NCBI RefSeq assembly: GCF_014643535.1
Contig: NZ_BMJQ01000004.1
Span: 62,001-126,000, forward strand
DNA from: Aliidongia dinghuensis
GTDB lineage: Bacteria; Pseudomonadota; Alphaproteobacteria; ATCC43930; CGMCC-115725
Direction of reading: 5' to 3'
DNA length: 64,000 bases
The translations under genes and the position numbers were made by a program. Positions 48,624 to 57,121 of this stretch are shown piece after piece; position 1 is the stretch's first letter, and each line of letters begins with the position of its first letter. The notes under the pieces are model-generated. The model was not told the DNA's origin. It made no database searches and saw only the letters and a program-made list of their open reading frames with translations.

Positions 48624-49769
48624 ATGCCGCCGACCGACGCCTGCTACACGCCCGCCGCCGAACCTCCCTGGGAGACCGTCGAGGCCGGTGCCGCGGGCTT
48701 CGATGCCGGGCGGCTGGAAGAGGCGATCCGATTCCATTGCGCCCACGAGACGTCCTGGCCCCGGTCCATGTACCTGCCCGACGGCCGGTACATCGGCACG
48801 GCCGACATCGGCGACCGGGAGGAGCATGCCGAGGTCATCGGCCCGGTCAGGCCGCGCAACGCCCCGAACGGCCTCATCCTCAGCGGCGGTCGCATTGTCG
48901 CGGAATGGGGCGACACGCGTGCGCCGGACATGACCTTCTCGATCGCGAAGAGCTATCTGGGCCTGCTCGCCGGCCTCGCCGTGGCCGACGGGCTCGTCGC
49001 GGATCTGGACGAGCCCGTGGCGGAGACGGTGAAGACCGATTGGTTTCGGGCGCCACAGAATGCGCCCATCACCTGGCGCCATCTGCTGCAGCAGACGAGC
49101 GAATGGTCGGGCACGCTCTGGGGCAAGCCCGATGCGGCGGACCACAACCGGGTGGTCGGCGGCGCCGAGCCAGCGCCGGGAGCGAAGGGGGAAGTCCGCG
49201 CCATGAAGGCACCGGGCGACCATTTCGAATACAACGACGTGCGCGTCAACCTGCTGGCCGCGTGCCTCACCCACCGGTTCGGCCGGCCCTTGCCCGACGT
49301 GCTCAAGGACAGGGTCATGGAGCCGATCGGCGCCACGACCGACTGGGAATGGCACGGCTACCGCAACGCCTTCGTCGAGCGCGGCGGCACACGCGTCGGC
49401 TCGGTCTCCGGCGGCGGCCATTGGGGCGGCGGCATGTTCATCGCCAGCCGCGACCATGCCCGCATGGGGCTGCTGGTGGCGCGCGATGGCTGCTGGGGCG
49501 ATTGCCGCGTCCTGCCGGAAGGCTGGGTCCGGGCGATGCTGACGCCGTCGCCGCGCAACAACCAGTATGGCCTGATGTGGTGGCTGAACGCCGGCCCCGA
49601 GGTGCGGTACCCGACGGCCACGCCCGCGAGCGTCTTCGCACTCGGCGCCGGGGTCAACCTCATCTGGATCGCGCCGGAGCTCGATCTGGTGGCTGTCTTC
49701 CGCTGGATCGCGCGCGACCAGGTCGGCGCTTTCATCGGCAAGGTCCGCGCCGCCGTCATTGGTCCGTGA
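48624..49769 (+). CDS. Beta-lactamase-fold serine hydrolase (class C family)
   Basis: 381 residues of the AmpC-like penicillin-binding/EstB group. The nucleophile motif S-x-x-K is in MTFSIAKSYLGLLAGL, the Tyr motif is FEYNDVRVNLL, and GGGHWGGGMFIASRD stands at the usual third-motif position. No signal peptide is seen, so a cytosolic esterase or peptidase is more likely than a beta-lactamase. The start ATG 48624 (MPPTDACYTP) is preferred; an upstream in-frame ATG at 48534 lies in the terminator. Confidence 0.88.
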   Translation: MPPTDACYTPAAEPPWETVEAGAAGFDAGRLEEAIRFHCAHETSWPRSMYLPDGRYIGTADIGDREEHAEVIGPVRPRNAPNGLILSGGRIVAEWGDTRAPDMTFSIAKSYLGLLAGLAVADGLVADLDEPVAETVKTDWFRAPQNAPITWRHLLQQTSEWSGTLWGKPDAADHNRVVGGAEPAPGAKGEVRAMKAPGDHFEYNDVRVNLLAACLTHRFGRPLPDVLKDRVMEPIGATTDWEWHGYRNAFVERGGTRVGSVSGGGHWGGGMFIASRDHARMGLLVARDGCWGDCRVLPEGWVRAMLTPSPRNNQYGLMWWLNAGPEVRYPTATPASVFALGAGVNLIWIAPELDLVAVFRWIARDQVGAFIGKVRAAVIGP

Positions 49770-49908
49770 GCAGTCCGGGAGCGAAGCGCCGAACTCGCCA
49801 CATCTCCCGCGGTGGTTGCAATGGATTGGGTACAAGGCCTATCATGGCGGGAAGGACAATACCGTTGCGATCGGTAGAGCGCCGAGTGTTGGCCGCGAGG
49901 AGGCGTCC

Positions 49909-50406
49909 ATGCGGGCCCTTATTATCGAGGACAATCCGAATACTTCCGGCAGCCTGGCGTTCATGCTGAAGACAGAAGGATTTGCCTGTCAAATCGTCGC
50001 CTTGGGTCAGGATGGGCTTGGAAGCAATGCCCGTGAGTGCGACATCATCCTGCTCGACCTGGACCTGCCGGATATGGACGGTTTCGAGGTCGCCCGACGA
50101 TTTCGTGCGGCTGGAGTGCTGACGCCGATCTTGATGGTTTCGGGCCTCGATGGTCTCGATCACAAGATAAAGGCGTTGGAATTCGGAGCCGATGATTTTC
50201 TGGCAAAGCCGTTCGCCAAAAGCGAGCTGCTGACACGCACTCACGCCCTCATCCGCCGGGCCAACGGAGAGCCAGACACGGTCATCCAGTCGGGGCGCAT
50301 CGTCATAAACGTCGATGCACGGACAGCGCAGGTCGACGGAAAGCCGATACGCTTGACGGAGGGGGAGTTCGCGGTCCTGCTGGAGCGTGTCGCTCGGGAA
50401 CATTGA
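49909..50406 (+). CDS. CtrA-like response regulator with truncated output domain
   Basis: 165 residues. The receiver is full length and closely resembles CtrA: MRALIIEDN, phospho-acceptor Asp in DIILLDLDLPDMDGFEVAR, and conserved Lys in DDFLAKPFAKSELL. The OmpR-type winged helix begins (INVDARTAQVDGKPIRLTEGEFAVLLERVAREH), then stops after about 15 residues, where CtrA continues another 70. No alternative frame restores the rest. It may act as a receiver-only protein or be a decaying paralogue. ATG 49909 follows GGAGG; no kinase is adjacent. Confidence 0.82.
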   Translation: MRALIIEDNPNTSGSLAFMLKTEGFACQIVALGQDGLGSNARECDIILLDLDLPDMDGFEVARRFRAAGVLTPILMVSGLDGLDHKIKALEFGADDFLAKPFAKSELLTRTHALIRRANGEPDTVIQSGRIVINVDARTAQVDGKPIRLTEGEFAVLLERVAREH

Positions 50407-50487
50407 ACGGCTCAAACCGAACGCTCACTGCCGGAATCATCATCAAATCGGTGGGTGCTGTCTTTGGTTGATAACTGCCGCGTATGC

Positions 50488-51237
50488 TTACGCACGCTCC
50501 GGCAGGCGTCCGCCGAGATACAGCATGAGGCCGCTCGCAGCGCCGGCGAACAGCGTGAGCAACAGGGTGAGCGCCATGATGAGATCGATGTTGTGCAGGC
50601 CGATCGCGTTCATGAGCAGGTAGCCCAAGCCCCGCTGCGAGGCGAACATCTCACCCAGCAACGTGCCGATAAGCGTCAAGGAAAAGCCGATCCTGAGGCC
50701 GGCGAAGATCTCCGGCAGGGCCGCCGGCAGCAGGATCCGGCCGATCATCGCCAGCGGGTCGAGGCCCATGACGCGTCCACTCTTGAGGAAGACCGGCCGG
50801 ACATTGCGCACTGCGGCGATCGTAAAGAGCGCGATCGGGACGATGCCATGGAGCGTGCCGAATGCGATCTTGGCCGAGATGCCGAGCCCGAACATCAGAA
50901 GCAGGATCGGGTAGAGCGTGATCTTCGGAATGGAGTAGAGCGCCACCAGCACCGGCTCCAGCACCTCGCTCGCGAACCGGCTGAGCCCGAGCAGGAAGCC
51001 GATCGCGAGGCCGATCAGGATGGCGAGCAGCAGCGCCACACCGAAAGCCTGCGCAGTCTCCGCCAGATGGGTCTGGAACGCGCTCGTCGAGATGAGCTTC
51101 GCCGTGAAGACCAATGTCTCGGCCGGCGAGCGGAACGCGATCTCGCCGACGATCCAGTAGAGCAGTTGCCAGGCGACGAGCACCAGGGCGGCGAGCCCGA
51201 GCGCATTCAGCATCGCCTCTCTGGCCGATCGGTTCAT
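50488..51237 (-). CDS. ABC transporter permease (SsuC/TauC/NrtB type), second
   Basis: 249 residues, about six membrane helices, with the coupling loop GRVMGLDPLAMIGRILLPAALPEIFAGLRIGFSLTLIGTLLGE. The start ATG 51237 overlaps the stop of the preceding permease. It forms a heteromeric pore with it. Confidence 0.92.
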   Translation of the reverse strand: MNRSAREAMLNALGLAALVLVAWQLLYWIVGEIAFRSPAETLVFTAKLISTSAFQTHLAETAQAFGVALLLAILIGLAIGFLLGLSRFASEVLEPVLVALYSIPKITLYPILLLMFGLGISAKIAFGTLHGIVPIALFTIAAVRNVRPVFLKSGRVMGLDPLAMIGRILLPAALPEIFAGLRIGFSLTLIGTLLGEMFASQRGLGYLLMNAIGLHNIDLIMALTLLLTLFAGAASGLMLYLGGRLPERA

Positions 51238-52022
51238 CGCAATCCTCGTCGGGCCATCAGCGCCTTCTCCCAGCGCGCGAGCGCCATGTTGATGGCGATC
51301 GAGACCGCCAGGATGAGCAGGATCAGCGGGTACATCGTCGCATTGTCGAAATTCGTGTAGGCGAAGCTGATCTCGTAGCCCATGCCGCCGTTGGACAGGA
51401 TGAACTCGGCGCCGATGATGCCGATCAGCGAGTAGGCGACGGCGAGCTTGGCGCCGGTCAGGATATAGGGCGCGGCTGAGGGCAGGGTGACGCGCCAGGC
51501 CGTCTCGAACGGGTCCATGCGATTGACCCGCGCCGTTTTCAGCAGCACGCGCGGCACCCGGTCGAGGCCGTTCAGCGTGTTCACGATCACGGCGACCACG
51601 CCCAGCATGAAGCCGATGAAGACCTGCGGCGTGTCGCCGAGGCCGAACAGGATGATCAGCATCGGGTAGAAGGCGAAGACCGGGATTGCGTAATAGGTCG
51701 CGAACAGCGGGTCCAGCATGCGGCGGAGCGGTCGCGCGCGATGCAGCAGGATCGCGGCGGCAATGCCGATGACGATCGCCAGGCCGCAGGCGATCGCCGC
51801 GTTGGTCAACGTCTTCGCGATCGCGCTGTCGAGCGAGCCGCGAACGAGCATGCGCGCCATGTCCAGGACGATCCGGTGCGGCGGCGGCATGGTCAGCCGG
51901 TCGATGGCGCCATCGAGGCACAGGATCTCCAGCGCACCCACGATGCCCACGAGCAGGACGAGCCGGCAGAGCGTCGCGCGTTTGATGCGGCGCTGGCCGG
52001 TCATGCCGCGATGCCTAGTCAT
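51234..52022 (-). CDS. ABC transporter permease (SsuC/TauC/NrtB type), first
   Basis: 262 residues, six membrane helices; the coupling loop is ARVNRMDPFETAWRVTLPSAAPYILTGAKLAVAYSLIGIIGAEF. Two starts are possible, ATG 52022 (overlapping the ATPase stop as ATGA) and ATG 52004, because a direct repeat of 18 bp duplicates the start region. Confidence 0.92.
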   Translation of the reverse strand: MTRHRGMTGQRRIKRATLCRLVLLVGIVGALEILCLDGAIDRLTMPPPHRIVLDMARMLVRGSLDSAIAKTLTNAAIACGLAIVIGIAAAILLHRARPLRRMLDPLFATYYAIPVFAFYPMLIILFGLGDTPQVFIGFMLGVVAVIVNTLNGLDRVPRVLLKTARVNRMDPFETAWRVTLPSAAPYILTGAKLAVAYSLIGIIGAEFILSNGGMGYEISFAYTNFDNATMYPLILLILAVSIAINMALARWEKALMARRGLR

Positions 52023-52034
52023 GCCGCGATGCCC
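52003..52034. repeat. 18-bp direct repeat duplicating a start-codon region
   Basis: GTCATGCCGCGATGCC occurs at 52001-52016 and again at 52019-52034, an 18-bp period. It provides two in-frame ATGs for the permease and lies across the ATPase stop codon. Confidence 0.8.
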
Positions 52035-52846
52035 GGGCGGCCCATCGACTTCATCGATTCCTCGCGCAGCGAACGCCAGAGCCGTGCGGTCACGACGCCG
52101 AACGCCTCGTCCTCGACGATCCGGCTGTCGCGATCGCGCGACCAGCCGGTCTCGACGATGTCGATCAGCCGGCCCGGGCGGGACGACATGACGCCGATCC
52201 GGTCCGCCAGCATCGCCGCCTCGTCGAGTGCGTGCGTGATGAGGAAGATTGTGGCGCCCGTCTTGCGCCACAGGTTCAGCACTTCGTCGCCCATCAGCAG
52301 CCGGGTCTGCTGGTCGAGTGCCCCGAACGGCTCGTCGAGCAGAATGAGGCGCGGCTCGGTGACGAGCGTGCGGGCGATGCAGACCCGCTGCCGCATGCCG
52401 CCCGACAACTGAGCCGGATAGCTGCGGGCGAACGAGGTCAGTCCCATGAGGGCGAGCGCCCAGTCGATCCGCCGCTGGCGTTCCGCCGGCGCGATCTTCA
52501 TGCGCTTCAGGCCGAACGCGATATTGTCGACGACCGTAAGCCAGGGGAAGGAGGCGTCTTCCTGGAAGACGACGCCGACCCCTTCGGGGATCTTGCCGTG
52601 GATCGGTTGGCCCTCGAACGTGACCTCGCCGCGGGTCGCGGTCGAGAGCCCGGCGATGAGCTCGAGCAGCGTCGACTTCCCGCAGCCGGACGGGCCGACG
52701 ACGGCGAAGAATTCGCCCTGCCTGAGCTCGAGGTCGATCGGGCCCAGCGCATGGAACCCCTGGCCGTCGGTCCCGTCGAAGATCTTGTCGACCCCTCGGA
52801 GCGAGACGGGCGTTCCGCTCCGCGGAAAATGCTTGGGGCCGGTCAT
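52019..52846 (-). CDS. ABC transporter ATPase (SsuB/TauB/NrtD type)
   Basis: 275 residues. Walker A VGPSGCGKSTLL, Q-loop GVVFQEDASFPWLTVVDN, signature LSGGMRQRV and Walker B LILLDEPFGALD are all present. ATG 52846 overlaps the stop of the binding-protein gene (ATGA). It energises import of the ligand bound by the upstream protein. Confidence 0.93.
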   Translation of the reverse strand: MTGPKHFPRSGTPVSLRGVDKIFDGTDGQGFHALGPIDLELRQGEFFAVVGPSGCGKSTLLELIAGLSTATRGEVTFEGQPIHGKIPEGVGVVFQEDASFPWLTVVDNIAFGLKRMKIAPAERQRRIDWALALMGLTSFARSYPAQLSGGMRQRVCIARTLVTEPRLILLDEPFGALDQQTRLLMGDEVLNLWRKTGATIFLITHALDEAAMLADRIGVMSSRPGRLIDIVETGWSRDRDSRIVEDEAFGVVTARLWRSLREESMKSMGRPGIAA

Positions 52847-53841
52847 TTGATTGCCTTGATGTCGTCGGGCAGGAACTCGTTGTCGACGATCTTCGCGGCG
52901 TCGACGTCGCCCGAAATCGCGCCGACCATCTTCTGCACCTCGATGATGCGTTTCAGCCCGTCGAGATGGATCTGCCCGCTGCCCCAATATTCCACCCCGG
53001 CCGTGCGGGCGGAAATGAGGTTGCGGACGGCGCTGCGCGCCACTTCCGGATCGAGATTATAGGGCTTGGCGATGATGTCGCCGGCCTCGTCGGGATGCTG
53101 CTCCATGAAGGTGACGGCGCGCCGGCGCGCCCGGATCACCGCCCGGATGAAGTCGGCCTTGGCGCCGGCTTGCGCGACGGAGACGACGCCGACGACGTTC
53201 GCCATCGGCGGCAGCAGGTCGGTCGCCTTGGCGATCGGGCGGTATTTCGACTGGAACTTGGACCAGAGCGGCTCGGGGATCGGTGTGATGTCGACCAGGC
53301 CGATATCGAGGGCCGCGATGCCCTCGCCGAAGCCGCCGGTCTTGACCAGCTCCGCGTCGCTCGTGTTGAGACCGGCGGACTGCAGCACCAGCGTCGCCAG
53401 CGCCTGGCTGGTCGAGCGGGGGTTGGTGTAGCCGAACTTGCGGCCTTTCAGGTCCTTCACGGTCTTGATCGGGGAGTCGGGCTTCACCGCCCAGATGAAT
53501 TCCGCGACGGTCAGGACATTGTCGCTGACGATCTTGATATCGGCGCCCTGTTCGATCGCCGAGATGACGGCGTTCGGGTTGATCTCGCCATAGGGCGCGT
53601 CGCCTGCCAGCATGTTGCGGAGCGTCGTGCCGCCGCCGGCCGAGGACAGGATGCCGGTGACGTTGGCGCCTTCCTCCTTGAAATAGCCCTTCGCCTCGGC
53701 GACGGCGAACGGCATGCCGTTCGCCGCGACGCCGTAGTTGCTGACGACGATCTGCTCGGCGCGGGCCGGTCCCGCCGCGATGATCGCACCGAGCGTGCAG
53801 GCCGCCAGAGATGGGACCAGATAGGCTGCGACTGTCTTCAC
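52843..53841 (-). CDS. ABC transporter periplasmic binding protein (NMT1/THI5, SsuA-like)
   Basis: 332 residues with signal peptide MKTVAAYLVPSLAACTLGAIIAAGPARA. The body is an NMT1/THI5-type two-lobe binder: AVAEAKGYFKEEGANV, then VKDLKGRKFGYTNPRSTSQALATLVL. Ligands of this class include sulfonates, nitrate, pyrimidine precursors and aromatic acids; the neighbouring hydratase and lyase suggest an organic acid here. Confidence 0.9.
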   Translation of the reverse strand: MKTVAAYLVPSLAACTLGAIIAAGPARAEQIVVSNYGVAANGMPFAVAEAKGYFKEEGANVTGILSSAGGGTTLRNMLAGDAPYGEINPNAVISAIEQGADIKIVSDNVLTVAEFIWAVKPDSPIKTVKDLKGRKFGYTNPRSTSQALATLVLQSAGLNTSDAELVKTGGFGEGIAALDIGLVDITPIPEPLWSKFQSKYRPIAKATDLLPPMANVVGVVSVAQAGAKADFIRAVIRARRRAVTFMEQHPDEAGDIIAKPYNLDPEVARSAVRNLISARTAGVEYWGSGQIHLDGLKRIIEVQKMVGAISGDVDAAKIVDNEFLPDDIKAIK

Positions 53842-53865
53842 TCGATCCTCCCCGTTTTTGGTTCT

Positions 53866-53938
53866 GTTTCTGGGCCTTTTGGCTTCTGGGCCTTTTGGCC
53901 CCTAGGCCTTTCGGCTTCTGGGCGTCTTGGCCTTTTCG
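53866..53938. repeat. Imperfect tandem repeats of about 16 bp upstream of the binding-protein gene
   Basis: TCTGGGCCTTTTGGC occurs at 53869 and 53885, followed by two degenerate copies ending TCTTGGCCTTTTCG. They lie in the leader of the binding-protein gene, between it and the PEP-mutase family gene. Confidence 0.75.
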
Positions 53939-53950
53939 AAGTTTCGCCGG

Positions 53951-54844
53951 CTAGCGGTCGTGCGCCCGATCTTCGTTGGCGACCTCGATCGCGCGCCAGC
54001 GTGCGAGGTCGACCGCCCGGTCGAGCGTCGCGCGGACCGACGCGGCATCGGCGAACGGGCGGAGCGGCTCCGTGCCGTCGGCATGACGGCGGAGCGCCTG
54101 AAGGCCGTCGCGGAGGGCCGCAACCGTCCGGAAGATCAGGCTGGCCGGGAACGAGACATGCCGGAAGCCCATCGCGCCGAGCTCGGCCGGCGTCAGCCAT
54201 GGCGTGTCGCCGCCTTCGAACATGGCCGCTGACAGGAAGGCTCCCTTGAAGGCCGCACCGACACGCCGGTAATCCTCTTCCGTCTTGAGGCCGGCAATGA
54301 AGATACCGTCGACGCCGAGCGCCAGGAAGCGCTCGCCGCGGCGCATGGCGGCGTCGAGGCCGAGCGGGCCGTAGGCGTCGGTCCGTCCGATGATGAGCGT
54401 CTCCGGATCGCGGCGGGCGGCAAGCGCGGCCCTGAGCTTCCCCTCGATCACCGCCTCGTCGACTACGGCGGCGGCCTTGTCGGCGCGCTGCTGCTTGCGG
54501 TCACGGTCCTGGTCCTCGAGCAGCAAGCCGCCGACGCCGATCGCCTCGTAGGCGGCGACCGTGCGCGCGACGCTTTTGACGTCGCCATAGCCGTCATCTG
54601 CATCGGCGAGGAACGGCAATCGCGAGGCTGCGGCGATGTCGCCGATGCCCTGCACCATGTCCGTGAGGCCGATGAGACCGATGTCCGGATAGGCATGGCG
54701 GGCGGCGAGCAGGGCCGAGCCGCCGATCGTGAAGGCGTGAAAGCCCGCCTCTTCGATCAGCCGCGCCGACAGCGCGTCATGGGCAAGCGGTGTCGCAAGC
54801 GGCTGCTCGCGCTCGAGGGCTTCGCGGATGGTCGCTCGTTTCAT
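53951..54844 (-). CDS. PEP mutase/isocitrate lyase superfamily enzyme
   Basis: 297 residues. The metal motif DADDGYGD (family DxDxGYG) is clear, with IGGSALLAARHAYPDIGLI before it and IIGRTDAYGPLG after. The flexible loop, which in C-C lyases holds K-x-C-G-H, reads DRDRKQQRADKA, so the catalytic Cys is absent; it is closer to the oxaloacetate decarboxylase/phosphonomutase-like branch. The start overlaps the leuD-like stop region (ATG 54844), so it is translated with the LeuCD-like hydratase. Confidence 0.85.
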   Translation of the reverse strand: MKRATIREALEREQPLATPLAHDALSARLIEEAGFHAFTIGGSALLAARHAYPDIGLIGLTDMVQGIGDIAAASRLPFLADADDGYGDVKSVARTVAAYEAIGVGGLLLEDQDRDRKQQRADKAAAVVDEAVIEGKLRAALAARRDPETLIIGRTDAYGPLGLDAAMRRGERFLALGVDGIFIAGLKTEEDYRRVGAAFKGAFLSAAMFEGGDTPWLTPAELGAMGFRHVSFPASLIFRTVAALRDGLQALRRHADGTEPLRPFADAASVRATLDRAVDLARWRAIEVANEDRAHDR

Positions 54845-55479
54845 GCCGTTTCCCCCAGGTTCCGAACGCCGGGATAGAGCCAGTTCCGTGTCGTCCGGGC
54901 GGCGCGATGGAACGCCGCGATGTCGCCCGCATGCCGCAGCGTGCTTTCGATCTCGTCGTCACCGCGGATCAACGCCTCGGCGCGTGACGCCGGCACCGCG
55001 AACCGGCGGGCGATTCCGTCCGGTCCCATGATGGTCGTGCTCGGCAGATCGACGGTGAAGACCGGATTGTCTGCATGTCGATCGACCTCCGCGAGCAGGG
55101 CGGCGAACGTCGCCGGATCGAGCTTGCCGGCGAGCAGCCCGTTGCGGAAGGCGTTCTCATAGAAAATGTCGGCAAAGCTCGGCGCCAGCACGCAGCGGAT
55201 GCCGAACCGGGCGAGCGCCCAGACGGCGGCCTCGCGCGAACTGCCGCAGCCGAAATTCTCATCGGCGAGCAGGATACGGGCCGTGCGGAACGGCGGGCGA
55301 TTGAGCACGAAGTCGGGCCGCTCGCGACCGGCCTCGTCGAACCGGTATCCGGCGAAGAGGCCGGCCGCCAGATCTGCCGTCATGCTCCGGAGCCAGGCGG
55401 ACGGGATGATCGCGTCGGTATTGATGTTGGCGAGCGGCATCGCCGCCATGAAGCCGGTCAGCTGGACGAACGGCGTCAT
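54841..55479 (-). CDS. Isopropylmalate isomerase small subunit-like protein (LeuD/aconitase swivel domain)
   Basis: 212 residues. The swivel-domain hallmarks are NINTDAIIPSAWLRSM and NFGCGSSREAAVWAL. The substrate-contact loop after IIP differs from classical LeuD (which has R/K-F-L-K-x-I), hinting at a paralogue with another substrate. The start ATG 55479 overlaps the LeuC-like stop (ATGA). Confidence 0.85.
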   Translation of the reverse strand: MTPFVQLTGFMAAMPLANINTDAIIPSAWLRSMTADLAAGLFAGYRFDEAGRERPDFVLNRPPFRTARILLADENFGCGSSREAAVWALARFGIRCVLAPSFADIFYENAFRNGLLAGKLDPATFAALLAEVDRHADNPVFTVDLPSTTIMGPDGIARRFAVPASRAEALIRGDDEIESTLRHAGDIAAFHRAARTTRNWLYPGVRNLGETA

Positions 55480-56915
55480 GGCGCGGGCTCCCGGCGCACG
55501 TCGACAATACGGCCGGCGATCGCGGCCGCTGCGACCATGGCCGGGCTCGCCAGGTGGGTGCGGCTCCGTGGCCCCTGCCGGTTCTCGAAATTGCGGTTGG
55601 AGGTCGCGAGGCAGCGGGCGCCGGGCGGCACAGTATCCTCGTTGACGCTGACGCACAGCGAACAGCCGGCGTCGCGCCACTCGAACCCGGCTGCTCGGAA
55701 CACCCGGTCGAGCCCTATCGCCTCGGCCGCGCGCTTGACGGCGGTCGAGCCGGGCACGACGAGCGCGCGCACGGTCGGTGCCACCCGGCGCCCCTGGATC
55801 ACCGCTGCGGCCGCTTCCAGGTCCGACAGGCGGCCGTTCGTGCAGGAGCCGATGAACGCCACGTCGATCGGCAGGCCGGCGAGCCGCGTTCCGGGTTCGA
55901 GCCCCATGTAGCGGAGGGCGGCCGCCGCAAGTTCCCGTCGCTTGGCATCCGCGAAGCTTGCGGGATCGGGTACGGCAGCGTCGATGCCCGCCACGTCCTG
56001 GGGCGAGGTGCCCCAGGTCACCTGAGGCGCGATGCGGCTGCAGTCGATCGTGAATTCCTGTCCGAACATTGCGTCGGCGTCGGTCCTGAGGCCGAGCCAA
56101 TAGCGGGCCGCCTCGGCCAATGCGCTGCCGGTCGGGGCGAATTCGCGGTTCCGGACATAGGCAACCGTGGCTTCGTCGGGCGCCACGAGCCCGAGGCGGG
56201 CGCCGAGCTCGATCGACATGTTGCAGAGCGTGAGGCGCGCCTCGACGGGCAGGCGCCGGATTGCGGCGCCAGCATATTCGACCGCTGAGCCCTGGCCCGC
56301 CGCCGTGCCGAGCGCGCCGATCGTGTGCAGGATCAGGTCCTTGGCCGTCACGCCTGGCTCGACTGCGCCCTCGAACGTCACGCGCATGTTGCGTGGGCGG
56401 GTCATCGCGAGGGTCTGGGTCGCCAGCACATGCTCGACCTCGCTCGTGCCGACGCCGATGCCGAGCGCACCGAGCCCCCCGACCGTCGAGGTATGGCTGT
56501 CGCCGCAGGCCAGCAAGGAGCCGGGCAACGCCAGGCCGAGCTCCGGGCCAATAACATGGACGATGCCCTGCCGGCGATCATCGACGCCGAACAGCGGGAT
56601 GCCATGCGCTCGCGCATTGGTGCGCATCAGGCCGAGGAGCTCGCGGCCGGCCGGGTTGGTCGCTTCGTCCCGCCCGGGCGCGGTCGACACGATATGGTCC
56701 TGGGTCGCGACCGTCAGTTCGGCATGGCGCACGGCGCGGCCGGCGCGCGCCAGGCCGTCGAACGCCTGGGCGCTCGTCGTCTCCTGCAGGACGTGCCGGT
56801 CGACGAACACCAGGTCGCGCCCGTCATCCAGCCGCTTGACCAGGTGCGCGTCCCAGATCTTGTCGAAGACGGTCGAGGGCGCGGCGGTGGTCGCGGCGGG
56901 GGGCCGGTCAGCCAT
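55476..56915 (-). CDS. Isopropylmalate isomerase large subunit-like protein (LeuC/aconitase family)
   Basis: 479 residues. The [4Fe-4S] cysteines are visible in FIGSCTNGRLSDL and DAGCSLCVSVN, and the substrate loop in LLACGDSHTSTVGGLGALG. With the small subunit it would be a hydro-lyase that isomerises or hydrates a hydroxy/unsaturated dicarboxylate. Location with a PEP-mutase family enzyme and an ABC importer, not with leuB, suggests catabolism rather than leucine synthesis. Starts ATG 56915 or GTG 56936 are both possible. Confidence 0.87.
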   Translation of the reverse strand: MADRPPAATTAAPSTVFDKIWDAHLVKRLDDGRDLVFVDRHVLQETTSAQAFDGLARAGRAVRHAELTVATQDHIVSTAPGRDEATNPAGRELLGLMRTNARAHGIPLFGVDDRRQGIVHVIGPELGLALPGSLLACGDSHTSTVGGLGALGIGVGTSEVEHVLATQTLAMTRPRNMRVTFEGAVEPGVTAKDLILHTIGALGTAAGQGSAVEYAGAAIRRLPVEARLTLCNMSIELGARLGLVAPDEATVAYVRNREFAPTGSALAEAARYWLGLRTDADAMFGQEFTIDCSRIAPQVTWGTSPQDVAGIDAAVPDPASFADAKRRELAAAALRYMGLEPGTRLAGLPIDVAFIGSCTNGRLSDLEAAAAVIQGRRVAPTVRALVVPGSTAVKRAAEAIGLDRVFRAAGFEWRDAGCSLCVSVNEDTVPPGARCLATSNRNFENRQGPRSRTHLASPAMVAAAAIAGRIVDVRREPAP

Positions 56916-57121
56916 TGCGGCGAACGCCGTCGCCACGGGAAAGACGATCTTCTGGCATCAGATTTCCTCCCAGCCCGTCGCGGCTTTCCGCGACCGGGCA
57001 GCGTTCCGCCGACGTTTGCGGCCTCCTGTCTCGGCTATTTGCTGAAGGCTAATTTGACGATGGCAGCGCGCATAGGCACAATTTGCTCATAGATCTCTCA
57101 GGAAAAGTCAGAGCACAAAGA

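Noticed and set aside
48624..49769. Beta-lactamase resistance gene
   Set aside because: It has the S-x-x-K and Y-x-N motifs but no signal peptide, and its surroundings are not resistance-related; a general serine hydrolase is the safer call.
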